Below are positions 53,408 to 61,093 of a stretch of 64,000 bases of DNA, in pieces (the first letter of the stretch is position 1; each line of letters opens with the position of its first letter). Both the position numbers and the translations under genes were made by a program. The notes beneath the pieces were generated by a model that worked only from the letters and a program-made list of their open reading frames with translations, ran no database searches and was not told the DNA's origin. Location of the stretch: positions 1-64,000 of IMG/VR virus record IMGVR_UViG_3300037963_002171, one strand, 5' to 3'. The stretch comes from a virus.

Positions 53408-54689
53408 ATACAGGAACGTTATAGAATAGTTCGGCTTGAAGACCATTGTGTTTAGACCATATGAATCCGTGTGCTCTTTTAACATTACCAATGTATCCTT
53501 TATCATCGTGCCATTGGTCAGTAGCCGCCATACTTCCAAGATTTCTAACAGTAATACCAGAAAGTTCATTAGTGGCTCCAATTTTTTTGTGATGTACGCC
53601 GTGCAAGTGCCCCCTATGCAACTCAACATAACGCACATCACTCCATATATCTCTAAACCTTTGTGGTAATATTTGAACAGCTTTATCAGCTTTCATCTTA
53701 TGTCCGTGGTCAAAGGCTATTAGATTATTTCCGTATTTAAAACCTTTCATAAGCGGTCTAGTGTTATCTATCACCACATTCTCGTTATGCTCGTAGAACA
53801 GCTCTAATGCGTCCCCTAGATACATTATACACTCTTCATCATGATTTCCAGGCATAACTACCACGTGAACAGGACATATACTAGATAGTTCATCAATTAC
53901 CATAGTAATTAATTTTCTACCTCGTTTATACATTTCAATATGATGGTCACTATTAAATTGAGGAGTGCCTTTAGTAGTCCTTGGAATAGGCTTATCACCA
54001 TCAGTATTTAAGAAATCATTACCCACTACAAATAGTATTTGGTCAATAGTAAAACCAGATGCTCTCTTCAATAAATGCTCAATCGCCGCAATCAATCTTT
54101 CTTGAGCAATATCCATAGAATATTCATCACCTATTATACCTATCTTTCCAAGATGTAGGTCGTAAGCTCCAATCTCTAGGCAATGCGCGGTAGTGTCTTG
54201 ACCATTCAATTTAGTTTTTACTTTAGGCTTATATGTAGCCATCTCCTTTAAGTCTTCTATTAAATTTTGCCTTGTTATCTCAAGGTTCTTAAAGGGATTG
54301 GCTCTCTTAAGTTTAGCCTTGCAACGATACATCGTTGTAGTAACAGGCTTTCTATCATTGTCAAAACCTGTTTGCTCATAAGTTCCTATATCATACCAAT
54401 CAACTTCCCATTCACTATCATCTACACTAAATGCCTCTAACAAGTCATCTAATGATTGTATTCTAGTTGAGTCTTCAGATACTATAAATTTACCTTCAGG
54501 ACCCTCTTCCATGTGTAATCGTTCTTTTTTAGCAGTTCTATTATTTGTGTGACTACCTCGTATTTGTCTAGCAAGACTTCTAACTTGCTCATAATTTGTA
54601 CCAAACATTTTAGCAGTATCTGCATATTTTGAATTTAGTCTATCGGGATTATCCAATAGAAATTTTTTCATTTCATCTACTTTTTTCAT
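53406..54689 (-). CDS. Metallophosphoesterase (calcineurin-like), 427 aa
   Basis: IGAYDLHLGK (D-x-H), VVGNDFLN (G-N-D/H-x), MPGNHDEECI (G-N-H-D/E), FDHGHKMKAD (G-H) and HRGHLHGVH (G-H-x-H) are the five metal-binding blocks of the family, in order. The N-terminal ~120 residues are separate and include a small helical part (NSKYADTAKMFGTNYEQVRS) that may bind DNA. Probable nucleic-acid phosphodiesterase. It forms a two-gene unit with the 134-residue gene (4-nt overlap). Confidence 0.8.
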   Translation of the reverse strand: MKKVDEMKKFLLDNPDRLNSKYADTAKMFGTNYEQVRSLARQIRGSHTNNRTAKKERLHMEEGPEGKFIVSEDSTRIQSLDDLLEAFSVDDSEWEVDWYDIGTYEQTGFDNDRKPVTTTMYRCKAKLKRANPFKNLEITRQNLIEDLKEMATYKPKVKTKLNGQDTTAHCLEIGAYDLHLGKIGIIGDEYSMDIAQERLIAAIEHLLKRASGFTIDQILFVVGNDFLNTDGDKPIPRTTKGTPQFNSDHHIEMYKRGRKLITMVIDELSSICPVHVVVMPGNHDEECIMYLGDALELFYEHNENVVIDNTRPLMKGFKYGNNLIAFDHGHKMKADKAVQILPQRFRDIWSDVRYVELHRGHLHGVHHKKIGATNELSGITVRNLGSMAATDQWHDDKGYIGNVKRAHGFIWSKHNGLQAELFYNVPV

Positions 54690-55090
54690 ATTGTTATTCT
54701 ATATAGTATATTTTTTTTAGGAACACCAAGTTCTTCTACTATATTCTGAATATCAAACCCCATTTCCATATTTGAAAAGTTATTTGCATCAGAAATATAT
54801 ATACTAGGCTTTTTTAGAATGTGGTATTTTATATATGTTTCCATAGAATCCACTTGAAGATAAGTTCTATTATCTCTTTCTGAATCTTTTACAGTTTTAA
54901 TATAAGCTAGTTTTGTGAAATGTTTTTTACAAATCTCTTCGTCATTAGATTTGTTATTTACAGTGGTCAGTGTTCCGTCTGGATTAATTATATCCCATTT
55001 TCCTGGCAAAGATTTGATTTTTTCACCCACCTCCAGCTTGTTCTTAGTTGCTTGTATTGAGGCTACTATGAGAAATTCCATATTTAACAT
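54686..55090 (-). CDS. Unknown protein coupled to the phosphoesterase (134 aa)
   Basis: A mixed alpha/beta protein (VASIQATKNKLEVGEKIKSL; FTKLAYIKTVKDSERDNRTY) with no recognised domain. Start may be the ATG at 55090 or the one at 55081 (MEFLIVASI), which has a better TTAAAT context. It overlaps the phosphoesterase by 4 nt. Possibly a partner of that enzyme. Confidence 0.5.
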   Translation of the reverse strand: MLNMEFLIVASIQATKNKLEVGEKIKSLPGKWDIINPDGTLTTVNNKSNDEEICKKHFTKLAYIKTVKDSERDNRTYLQVDSMETYIKYHILKKPSIYISDANNFSNMEMGFDIQNIVEELGVPKKNILYRITI

Positions 55091-55163
55091 GCCTAAATTT
55101 CAGTATTTTTTTATAAAAATCATAAGAAAATTAGGTATTTTATTAACAAACAGGTGTTGAAAT

Positions 55164-55442
55164 CTACTTTTTACCCCTATTTCTTGCTCTATTTCGCCTT
55201 TGAAGCTCTAAAACCAATGAACCTGTTTGAGTGTGAGAAGCATCTTTACCATCACCCTTTTTACTGTTAGGGTTATTTTTATTAAACTTATTAAGAGATG
55301 CGCGGTACTTTTTTCTGCCTGTAGAACTATGATACTTTGTATCATACTTTTTCTTTTTAGTTCTAGCTTTTGGATTAGAAGCATAATACTTTGCAGTTTT
55401 AGATTTACCTGTACGTTTACCTGCTAATGAATTTCTTGCCAT
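55164..55442 (-). CDS. Small highly basic protein (92 aa)
   Basis: Extremely Lys/Arg/Ser/Asn-rich (MARNSLAGKRTGKSKTAKYY; KKKKYDTKYHSSTGRKKYRA), with a C-terminal RRNRARNRGKK. Likely binds nucleic acid. It is one of a run of six tiny basic genes here; 1 nt from the next. Could be packaged with DNA like a histone-like protein; inferred from composition. Confidence 0.55.
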   Translation of the reverse strand: MARNSLAGKRTGKSKTAKYYASNPKARTKKKKYDTKYHSSTGRKKYRASLNKFNKNNPNSKKGDGKDASHTQTGSLVLELQRRNRARNRGKK

Positions 55443-55443
55443 T

Positions 55444-55740
55444 TTAATCGTATTGAATTATACCTCCATGTTCTTTTTTTCTTTTCTTGTATCTACTAAC
55501 TCTACCTTTTCTTTTCTTTTCTTTTTTTGCAGCAGCTTTTTCAGCTGGAGTTAGTTGCGACCAAGTTGTTGGAGTTTTTTTAGAAACACGTTTTGTTGGA
55601 CGAAAAGTGCTTTCTCCTCCACTATAATCTTTTTTGCCAGAAGGAGTTCTCCAATCTTCTTTAAACCATCGTTTAAGAGCCAAACCTTTTTTTGTTTTAC
55701 GTACAGCCATTAGTCTTTCTGATACTTCATTAAACAACAA
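55444..55740 (-). CDS. Small highly basic protein ending HGGIIQYD (98 aa)
   Basis: Lys/Arg-rich throughout (MAVRKTKKGLALKRWFKEDW from residue 11; KRKGRVSRYKKRKKE), ending HGGIIQYD. The first ten residues overlap the upstream gene by 31 nt; an ATG encoding MAVRKTKK at 55710 avoids most of that and may be the true start. The QYD end is shared with two other small basic proteins in this block. Confidence 0.55.
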   Translation of the reverse strand: MLFNEVSERLMAVRKTKKGLALKRWFKEDWRTPSGKKDYSGGESTFRPTKRVSKKTPTTWSQLTPAEKAAAKKEKKRKGRVSRYKKRKKEHGGIIQYD

Positions 55741-55898
55741 ATTTTACCACCATGTGCCATCTTTTTCTTTTTACCACCAGTTCCCCAATTTTTAGCACCA
55801 ACTTTACGGCATTTAGCTAATGCACCACTTGCATAAGCAGAAGGCCAAACTTTATATCTAGCTTTTACTTTATGATAACATGCATCTTTCTTTGCCAT
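55710..55898 (-). CDS. Small basic protein with HGG motif (62 aa)
   Basis: MAKKDACYHKVKARYKVWPS then ASGALAKCRKVGAKNWGTGG and an HGGKICCLMKYQKD end. Four Cys residues could bind metal. Its ATG overlaps the stop of the 57-residue gene by one base (TAATG). Composition suggests nucleic-acid binding. Confidence 0.55.
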   Translation of the reverse strand: MAKKDACYHKVKARYKVWPSAYASGALAKCRKVGAKNWGTGGKKKKMAHGGKICCLMKYQKD

Positions 55899-56071
55899 TA
55901 TTTTTTCTTTTTAGTTGCCGTTCTATGTACTTTTTGTATATCAAAACTAGCTGTTAAACTTCCTCCAGGATGAGCTTTAAATTTACCTTTATGCTTCATT
56001 AACTTATAATTGTTGTTTCCTTTTTTCATCCAGTGAAATCCAGCTGGAGCTTTTACTGTTTTTTTTACCAT
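55898..56071 (-). CDS. Small basic protein (57 aa)
   Basis: ATG 56071. The sequence MVKKTVKAPAGFHWMKKGNN then KGKFKAHPGGSLTASFDIQK is Lys-rich and compact, ending in ATKKKK. Tightly packed between its neighbours (2 nt and 1-base overlap). The APAGFHWM segment looks conserved in small phage proteins; function unknown. Confidence 0.55.
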   Translation of the reverse strand: MVKKTVKAPAGFHWMKKGNNNYKLMKHKGKFKAHPGGSLTASFDIQKVHRTATKKKK

Positions 56072-56073
56072 AA

Positions 56074-56403
56074 TTAATCATATTGTTCTCCTGCCATTCT
56101 CATAGGAACTCTGCAACCTGTGTTACAATTCCATTTACGGAGAGATTTATTTATTCTTGAATTTGGGTCTCTTGCCGTTTTAGCACTAGTTAATCTTTTT
56201 TTCATACCTTTCATTCTAGCACAAAAAGATTTTCTACGTTTTGCAGCCTTACTTCCTTTCTTTAATTTAGAAGGTTTTGTAGTAACAGCAGTTTTAAGTT
56301 TAGAACCAGGATTTGCTCTTCTATAAGAAGCAACTCCTTTTTTGTTCAAACCTCCACTGGGATTCTTTCCTTCTTTTCTTTGCCATGCTGGTGTTTTAGC
56401 CAT
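56074..56403 (-). CDS. DUF6321-like small basic protein ending GEQYD (109 aa)
   Basis: MAKTPAWQRKEGKNPSGGLN, then RKSFCARMKGMKKRLTSAKT and ARDPNSRINKSLRKWNC, matches a small conserved basic protein of marine phages that I recall as DUF6321. It ends RMAGEQYD. No known activity. Strong positive charge suggests binding of nucleic acid, possibly in the virion. Confidence 0.65.
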   Translation of the reverse strand: MAKTPAWQRKEGKNPSGGLNKKGVASYRRANPGSKLKTAVTTKPSKLKKGSKAAKRRKSFCARMKGMKKRLTSAKTARDPNSRINKSLRKWNCNTGCRVPMRMAGEQYD

Positions 56404-56406
56404 AAT

Positions 56407-56532
56407 TTATCGTCCTTGTCCTCTATAGGGTTTTTTATAATTATTTTGAGACTTACTAGCATTTTTGCTATGTATGCCTTTTCTCTTTTTACCCCCACTG
56501 CTTCTATAAACGAAACTATTTTGCTTTGCCAT
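56407..56532 (-). CDS. Tiny basic protein (41 aa)
   Basis: ATG 56532, within the last codons of the holin gene (17-nt overlap). MAKQNSFVYRSSGGKKRKGI then HSKNASKSQNNYKKPYRGQG resembles a recurrent tiny phage protein of Bacteroidetes phages. Function unknown. Confidence 0.55.
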   Translation of the reverse strand: MAKQNSFVYRSSGGKKRKGIHSKNASKSQNNYKKPYRGQGR

Positions 56533-56902
56533 TTCTAACTTTTTCTAACGAGCGTCCCCCAAAATAGGAACCCACGATTGTTATTAGTACCATAGTTAAT
56601 AAATCTGTCCACTTTTCTTCAACTTCAAACGCTATAAATCCAGCGTCTATAAATATCAAAAGCATAGTGCACACCATTACAAATATAAGCATTAATGGTC
56701 TAACGTTTTTTGAAAGCCATGAATCGCTATTCATATCAGCCTTCCACCTATCTGTAATGTTCTGTTCCATTTGAGCTTCATGACTGAGTATCAGTTCTTT
56801 AAGCTTTCTTTTTGCTTCCAGTCTTTCTTCATCTGTAGTTATTACAGTATCTAGTATTTCACTAGCATTTCCAATAAGACCTTTTATTACTCCTTTTAAC
56901 AT
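56516..56902 (-). CDS. Holin of the 3TM type (128 aa)
   Basis: A charged helical N-terminus (TTDEERLEAKRKLKELILSH) is followed by DMNSDSWLSKNVRPLMLIFV and two or three membrane segments, the last near LTMVLITIVGSYFGGRSLEK. This matches the 3TM holin family (ADxxSxSWLxKNxRP). It overlaps the putative endolysin gene by 7 nt, forming the core of a lysis cassette. Confidence 0.8.
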   Translation of the reverse strand: MLKGVIKGLIGNASEILDTVITTDEERLEAKRKLKELILSHEAQMEQNITDRWKADMNSDSWLSKNVRPLMLIFVMVCTMLLIFIDAGFIAFEVEEKWTDLLTMVLITIVGSYFGGRSLEKVRNGKAK

Positions 56903-57366
56903 AAACTAAAATCTTTATATTCTATTGTTACACACTCTCCGCTTTCTATAGCTTTTGCTATACGAGGGTATATTCTTTTATAAGCTTGTGTAGACTTGCC
57001 TATAAAACCGTTCTTCGTGATTTGGTTGTTTTCTTGGGAGTCGCCAACCAAGAGACACCCAGCTGTATGCTCGTCAGTATTACCACAATGTATAAGTATA
57101 TACTCAAAATTAGGCACATTAGTAACGTGAAGCATACCAATATGAATGTCAGAAAAGCGTTTCTTATATTTTTCATTATATCCACCCACTCTTCTAAGTT
57201 CCAAATCATAAATGCCTTCAGGTATTCTAGTTTCTCCATAAACTTTATTTTCTCTATATTCATCTTCTAAAGTGTAGGCTAAAAATTTTCTTTTATCTCC
57301 AACCTCAAACAACATACCATTTGTACAATCTTCTCCATTTGAAAATCTAATAACCTCTAATTTCAT
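56896..57366 (-). CDS. DUF5675-family protein, candidate lysis enzyme (156 aa)
   Basis: YTLEDEYRENKVYGETRIPE, ILIHCGNTDEHTAGCLLVGD and the spacing between them match the DUF5675 family of phage proteins. The conserved His, Asp and Cys residues in IHCGNT…GCLLVG look catalytic or metal-binding, like an L,D-transpeptidase/peptidase-type fold. Located directly upstream of a holin and without signal peptide, it is the best endolysin candidate, but activity is not established. Confidence 0.7.
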   Translation of the reverse strand: MKLEVIRFSNGEDCTNGMLFEVGDKRKFLAYTLEDEYRENKVYGETRIPEGIYDLELRRVGGYNEKYKKRFSDIHIGMLHVTNVPNFEYILIHCGNTDEHTAGCLLVGDSQENNQITKNGFIGKSTQAYKRIYPRIAKAIESGECVTIEYKDFSLC

Positions 57367-57640
57367 TGTATTTAGTATTTGCGTTTATTGTTATTTCTGC
57401 ACCTGATGTTACAGAAATTGTTCTTATTTGATTTAAAACAGTAGAGTCTTGGCTATTTATATTACATAAAGGTGGATTAGGATTAGCCTTACCACTTTCA
57501 GAATACACACCACTAATATATGATGTTTTTTGAAATGTAACCTTTGGTTTAGATGGTTGCAAATCAATAGTTATTTCACCCAACCCACCAGTAGAGTTAC
57601 AATGTATTTGTATAGCATTATTTGCAACTTTGTATTTCAT
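57347..57640 (-). CDS. Unknown beta-rich protein (97 aa)
   Basis: Short strands (AIQIHCNSTGGLGEITIDLQ; AEITINANTKYNEIRGY) without helices or signal peptide. Overlaps the DUF5675 gene by 20 nt. Composition is like small virion or adhesion domains. No family recognised. Confidence 0.5.
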   Translation of the reverse strand: MKYKVANNAIQIHCNSTGGLGEITIDLQPSKPKVTFQKTSYISGVYSESGKANPNPPLCNINSQDSTVLNQIRTISVTSGAEITINANTKYNEIRGY

Positions 57641-57649
57641 AAAAAAAAA

Positions 57650-58243
57650 TTAACCTTCCGTTGTTAAACCAGTTAAAGTACTAGTCTGGTCTTCACCAGT
57701 ATCAGATGTATTCCAAGGATTAGTAACCTCAGTAACAGCTCCAGTTGTGTCACCAGTAGGAAGTCCACCAAAAGCAGAATATGGGTTTTCGTCTACTACA
57801 ATAAAATCTCCATACAACCAATATGTCATTTGAGCATCTGCTTCCCCTTGAGGAGGAGTTCCGTCTTGGTCATTTAATTGAGTGAATAAAACATATTTAT
57901 AAGTTCCTCTGCCAGGCCAAAATCCACTTGGACCAAAAGCCTCTATAGTTATTTTCCCATCTTCTACAGTAGACCTAAAAGTTATAGTTTCAGTAGTAGC
58001 CTCTTCAGACTCAGGGTTAGCATAATAAAAATTTCTTATAACAGCTCCAGTTTTACCAAATACAGTAAAATAAGCTTTATCTGTTAAAGTTTGTATACCA
58101 GAACCAGAAGCTCCACCACCTGTAGTAAAGTCATAATCACTTCCGTCGCTATCTTTTATATTAACGACTAATTTAAAATAATTACCCCTTAAAGCTTTTA
58201 TATTAAGCCTTTGTGCTGGATATGTTATTGCAGTATTTGCCAT
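57650..58243 (-). CDS. Tail-fibre / baseplate-like beta protein (197 aa)
   Basis: LNIKALRGNYFKLVVNIKDS then DKAYFTVFGKTGAVIRNFYY and KYVLFTQLNDQDG followed by WLYGDFIVVDENPYS resembles the N-terminal beta domain of baseplate upper (BppU-like) proteins, which start with a G-x-x-x-x-L-x-V-x-I-x-D-x-D-G strand pair. A Thr/Gly-rich tail follows. Its start overlaps the thioredoxin-like stop by one base. Structural role inferred. Confidence 0.45.
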   Translation of the reverse strand: MANTAITYPAQRLNIKALRGNYFKLVVNIKDSDGSDYDFTTGGGASGSGIQTLTDKAYFTVFGKTGAVIRNFYYANPESEEATTETITFRSTVEDGKITIEAFGPSGFWPGRGTYKYVLFTQLNDQDGTPPQGEADAQMTYWLYGDFIVVDENPYSAFGGLPTGDTTGAVTEVTNPWNTSDTGEDQTSTLTGLTTEG

Positions 58244-58638
58244 TATTGAAACTTATTTAAAATAATTGTATCAACAGAATGCTGTATAGTTTTTTTATCA
58301 GCATCTAACTGAAACATTATATTAGGATTAAATCTTTCTTTTTCCTCTCCGTTATCAAAAACTAAAACTGTAGGTACAGCAGATATATTATATTCTTTTT
58401 GCACCTTGTTGCATTTGCCAATATCCACTCTATATTTTTCACACTCTTTTAATTTATTAAGCTCTGCAAATTGGTTAGAAGAATTCCAAGCCACCCAAAA
58501 CTCTACCACAACAACGTCTTTAGCTATTGTTTTATTAAAGTTTTCAAAACTAACAAAGTCTTGCCCAACAGCAGTACCAACTATAAAGAAAAATATAGAT
58601 AATAAAATATAGGCAATATTTGTTATATTAATGCTCAT
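58243..58638 (-). CDS. Membrane-anchored thioredoxin-like protein lacking the CxxC (131 aa)
   Basis: An N-terminal hydrophobic segment (about 7-25) precedes a thioredoxin-like core: VVVVEFWVAWNSSNQFAELN aligns with the active-site strand, and ISAVPTVLVFDNGEEKERF has the cis-Pro. At the active site WNSSNQ replaces W-C-G-P-C, so classical redox chemistry is not expected. Two Cys lie further on (C65, C74). It sits in the lysis-region operon. Possible chaperone, lysis or exclusion role; unknown. Confidence 0.7.
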   Translation of the reverse strand: MSINITNIAYILLSIFFFIVGTAVGQDFVSFENFNKTIAKDVVVVEFWVAWNSSNQFAELNKLKECEKYRVDIGKCNKVQKEYNISAVPTVLVFDNGEEKERFNPNIMFQLDADKKTIQHSVDTIILNKFQ

Positions 58639-58916
58639 TGCATGTTATCTATTTTGTTTCTGAGATATTTCATATCCTCTTTAATCTCTGAAACATCTTC
58701 TTGAGTTGTTAAAATTGTTTGACGTATCATTTTGTCCTTCATGTCAAATTCCATTTTTGTAACCTCTGGTGGAGGAGCTATTGGAAGTTCTTTTGCTTCA
58801 GCTATATCAGCTTGTAGTGTAAACCACATACCTACAAAAGCAAAAATTAAAACTGATATTCCACCTAATGTTTTTAAGCTTACCTCAAACTTAGAATCTT
58901 CTGATATTTCTTTCAT
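58635..58916 (-). CDS. Membrane protein with C-terminal coiled coil, spanin-like (93 aa)
   Basis: One membrane segment (LGGISVLIFAFVGMWFTLQA, about 17-36) is followed by a Pro-rich linker (ELPIAPPPEV) and a charged coiled coil (EDVSEIKEDMKYLRNKIDNM). That layout suits an inner-membrane spanin or a virion-release accessory. It overlaps both neighbours by 4 nt. Role inferred. Confidence 0.5.
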   Translation of the reverse strand: MKEISEDSKFEVSLKTLGGISVLIFAFVGMWFTLQADIAEAKELPIAPPPEVTKMEFDMKDKMIRQTILTTQEDVSEIKEDMKYLRNKIDNMQ

Positions 58917-59125
58917 TTTTTTGCGAATTTTTCAACTCCGCTTATTCCAAAACACCCCAACACCACCCAAACGAAGCTGTCGTATACAAACTTATTAATA
59001 ACCAAGTCTTTGCCCACCCAGCCTGTTACCAAATCTGCTACCATAATCAAGACCATAATAGCAAAAGCGACAAAACCAACTATCGCTTTTTCATTCCAAT
59101 TATTATCGTCTTTAAATATGTTCAT
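58913..59125 (-). CDS. Two-span small membrane protein, holin-like (70 aa)
   Basis: Two hydrophobic segments (AIVGFVAFAIMVLIMVADLV and FVYDSFVWVVLGCFGISG) separated by a short charged loop, with a basic C-terminus (EKFAKK). Second holin or antiholin candidate next to the spanin-like gene. No family motif. Confidence 0.5.
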   Translation of the reverse strand: MNIFKDDNNWNEKAIVGFVAFAIMVLIMVADLVTGWVGKDLVINKFVYDSFVWVVLGCFGISGVEKFAKK

Positions 59126-59427
59126 TAGTCGTATTGTCTCATTATATTACCACCATGTCCATACTTATACATCTTTCCGCCACCCATCATTTTTTTCTTT
59201 TTCTTAACCTTACCGCCATACTTCATTTTTCTACCTGGAGTATTTGTTTTCATTTTAGCTCTTCTAGCTTTTTCATTATTTAAAAACTCTTGCATAAACT
59301 CTTGAAGAGTCCTTCTAGTTTTTCCTCCATCTTTATATTCCATTTTACCACCTTTTTTCATATATCCCATTTTGTTTCTAACTTCTTTTGGTAGTTTTTT
59401 TAATCCAGGGTTGTTGGGTTTTTTCAT
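59125..59427 (-). CDS. Small highly basic Gly-Gly-repeat protein ending RQYD (100 aa)
   Basis: Lys-rich with repeated Gly-Gly units: KKGGKMEYKDGGKT, KYGGKVKKKKKMMGGGKMYK, then YGHGGNIMRQYD at the end. The HGG…QYD end is shared with proteins at 55444 and (QYD only) 56074. It shares one base with the next gene. Probably nucleic-acid or virion binding; inferred from charge. Confidence 0.55.
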   Translation of the reverse strand: MKKPNNPGLKKLPKEVRNKMGYMKKGGKMEYKDGGKTRRTLQEFMQEFLNNEKARRAKMKTNTPGRKMKYGGKVKKKKKMMGGGKMYKYGHGGNIMRQYD

Positions 59428-59429
59428 TT

Positions 59430-60020
59430 TTAATTTGTTTTATATTTTACTTTACCTCCTTCGATATAAATACCTTCTGGCTTCCTTATTGCTTGTCCCC
59501 ACAAATTATACATTAAACCTGTGTTTATTGATTTGTCTATAACTTCTTCCATACCAACTCCGCAAGGAAGACCAGTATTGCAATCAACAAACTCCATTAT
59601 ATATTCAGTAATATATTCATATTCTATTTCTACTATAGTATCAGTTATATAAACGTATTCTGTTTCATACACAAACTCCACCTCTACAATAGTATCATAT
59701 ATCCATTCTATAAATGGTATTTCAATAAATACAGTATCACATTCTTCTATATTAGGAAGGCAATCGGAAGGTAACGTTGGCTCTGCTCCATTTTCATCGT
59801 CTCCATTGACACAATCGGCCCACCCATCGTTAAGATAAAACAATCCTCCTTCTCCATTAGGAACACATCCATTTGGTGAATACTGAGTCCAATTAGCTGG
59901 GTCATCCCCACAAAAAAATCCATTTTGTGCTGCGCAATCTAAACATAGTTGCTGAAAATCATAGCCTTGAGAAAAGGCATAAGAAGAGAAAAGGATGAAT
60001 ATATATATTAGTTTCTTCAT
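59430..60020 (-). CDS. Secreted Cys-containing protein with Tyr/Glu/Thr repeats (196 aa)
   Basis: A signal peptide (KKLIYIFILFSSYAFSQ) is followed by a Cys-rich region (QQLCLDCAAQNGFFCGDD; residues 22-60) and a low-complexity acidic stretch of imperfect repeats (DTIVEVEFVYETEYVY; DTIVEIEYEYITEYIM). The C-terminal part is compact. It is directly upstream of no other secreted gene but downstream of the barrel-like gene by 1 nt, so the two likely act together at the cell envelope. Confidence 0.6.
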   Translation of the reverse strand: MKKLIYIFILFSSYAFSQGYDFQQLCLDCAAQNGFFCGDDPANWTQYSPNGCVPNGEGGLFYLNDGWADCVNGDDENGAEPTLPSDCLPNIEECDTVFIEIPFIEWIYDTIVEVEFVYETEYVYITDTIVEIEYEYITEYIMEFVDCNTGLPCGVGMEEVIDKSINTGLMYNLWGQAIRKPEGIYIEGGKVKYKTN

Positions 60021-60021
60021 A

Positions 60022-61092
60022 TTACAAAAATAAATAATTTATTCCAATCTTAAATTCATGCACAGGCTTCATCCAATATCTTTGGTGTGAACCCTCTACA
60101 AATAAACCTAGGCTTTTGGTTAGCCTTACACCTAATACGAGACCTGCGTCCCATTCAATTACGGCTGGTATAGGGTCCTCATCCCACTGGGGGAGGTCAT
60201 AGTCAAAACTATAGTCATCTAGACCAATGTGGTATGGAAGAATATTCATCCAGCCGTGACACCACCACTTGGGAGTCCACTTGTAATAAGCCACACCAAG
60301 AGTTGCAGAAAATTCTTTTTGCAGTCCTAGTTTTTCTAATTCACTATCATTGAATTCATCAATGGCATTTCCAAAATGATATGTCATAAATTCTTCTGTT
60401 GTATGTGCTATCATGACGGAATCTCCGCTTGACACATCAAACCAGTCGTAGTTTACATAGTTTCCTTGTCTCCACTGTTCACTTACATATCCAAAGTCTT
60501 CAGCTATGGCAGTAAATGGTGTAACAGAGGGGTCCCAAAACTCGTATATTGGTAAAAACCCATATGCAGGGTGTATTCTAAATGCAGCACCTAATGTAAA
60601 ATCCCAATTTCCAATGTTTTTACGCCATTTAAGCTCAGATAATACATATTTAAGGTCTACCCTTTGGTTGTCTACAAATTGTCCCTTTAAAACGAACCAA
60701 TCACCTAAATAACGTAAAAAGAAATCCTGATTTACATACTCTTCTCCCCTATCTCTTATAAAAGAAAGGTTTGCAAGGTATTCCCAGCCTTTAGCATTAC
60801 CTATAGGCGCTTTATTAGCCATTGTAGATTCTGTTCCATCATAAAAAGACTTCACCTTGTGTTCATAATCAAAACGAGCCACCTTGCGAAGGCCTAATGT
60901 AAAATTATAATCTACGGGGTTAATTTCTGTAATATCTATAAGTTGTTTATCTTCTATTTTAAACATGCCGTCTTCTAGAGTAGAAGAACCCATAGTAGAA
61001 GACGCATAAAAAGTTGAATACTTAAAGAAATCTTTTATTTGTGCATTTGCGAAAGAGCACAAAACTAATAGTAAAAATACAAAATTTTTCAT
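60022..61092 (-). CDS. Outer-membrane beta-barrel-like protein encoded by the phage (356 aa)
   Basis: A signal peptide (KNFVFLLLVLCSFANAQ) precedes a protein rich in alternating aromatic/polar strands (NFTLGLRKVARFDYEHKV; WDFTLGAAFRIHPAYGFLPI; AGLVLGVRLTKSLGLFVEGS) and ends in EFKIGINYLFL, a typical barrel C-terminal strand. It most likely inserts in the host outer membrane. Possible roles are blocking receptors against superinfection or aiding lysis; both are inference. Gene order and A/T-rich start fit its late-block neighbours. Confidence 0.7.
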   Translation of the reverse strand: MKNFVFLLLVLCSFANAQIKDFFKYSTFYASSTMGSSTLEDGMFKIEDKQLIDITEINPVDYNFTLGLRKVARFDYEHKVKSFYDGTESTMANKAPIGNAKGWEYLANLSFIRDRGEEYVNQDFFLRYLGDWFVLKGQFVDNQRVDLKYVLSELKWRKNIGNWDFTLGAAFRIHPAYGFLPIYEFWDPSVTPFTAIAEDFGYVSEQWRQGNYVNYDWFDVSSGDSVMIAHTTEEFMTYHFGNAIDEFNDSELEKLGLQKEFSATLGVAYYKWTPKWWCHGWMNILPYHIGLDDYSFDYDLPQWDEDPIPAVIEWDAGLVLGVRLTKSLGLFVEGSHQRYWMKPVHEFKIGINYLFL

Positions 61093-61093
61093 A

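Noticed and set aside
53342-53641. A 99-codon leftward frame overlapping the phosphoesterase gene
   Set aside because: It overlaps the C-terminal metal-binding blocks of an intact metallophosphoesterase in another frame.
57000-57263. An 87-codon leftward frame inside the DUF5675 gene
   Set aside because: Out of frame with a well-supported family member; its hydrophobic look comes from the shifted reading frame.
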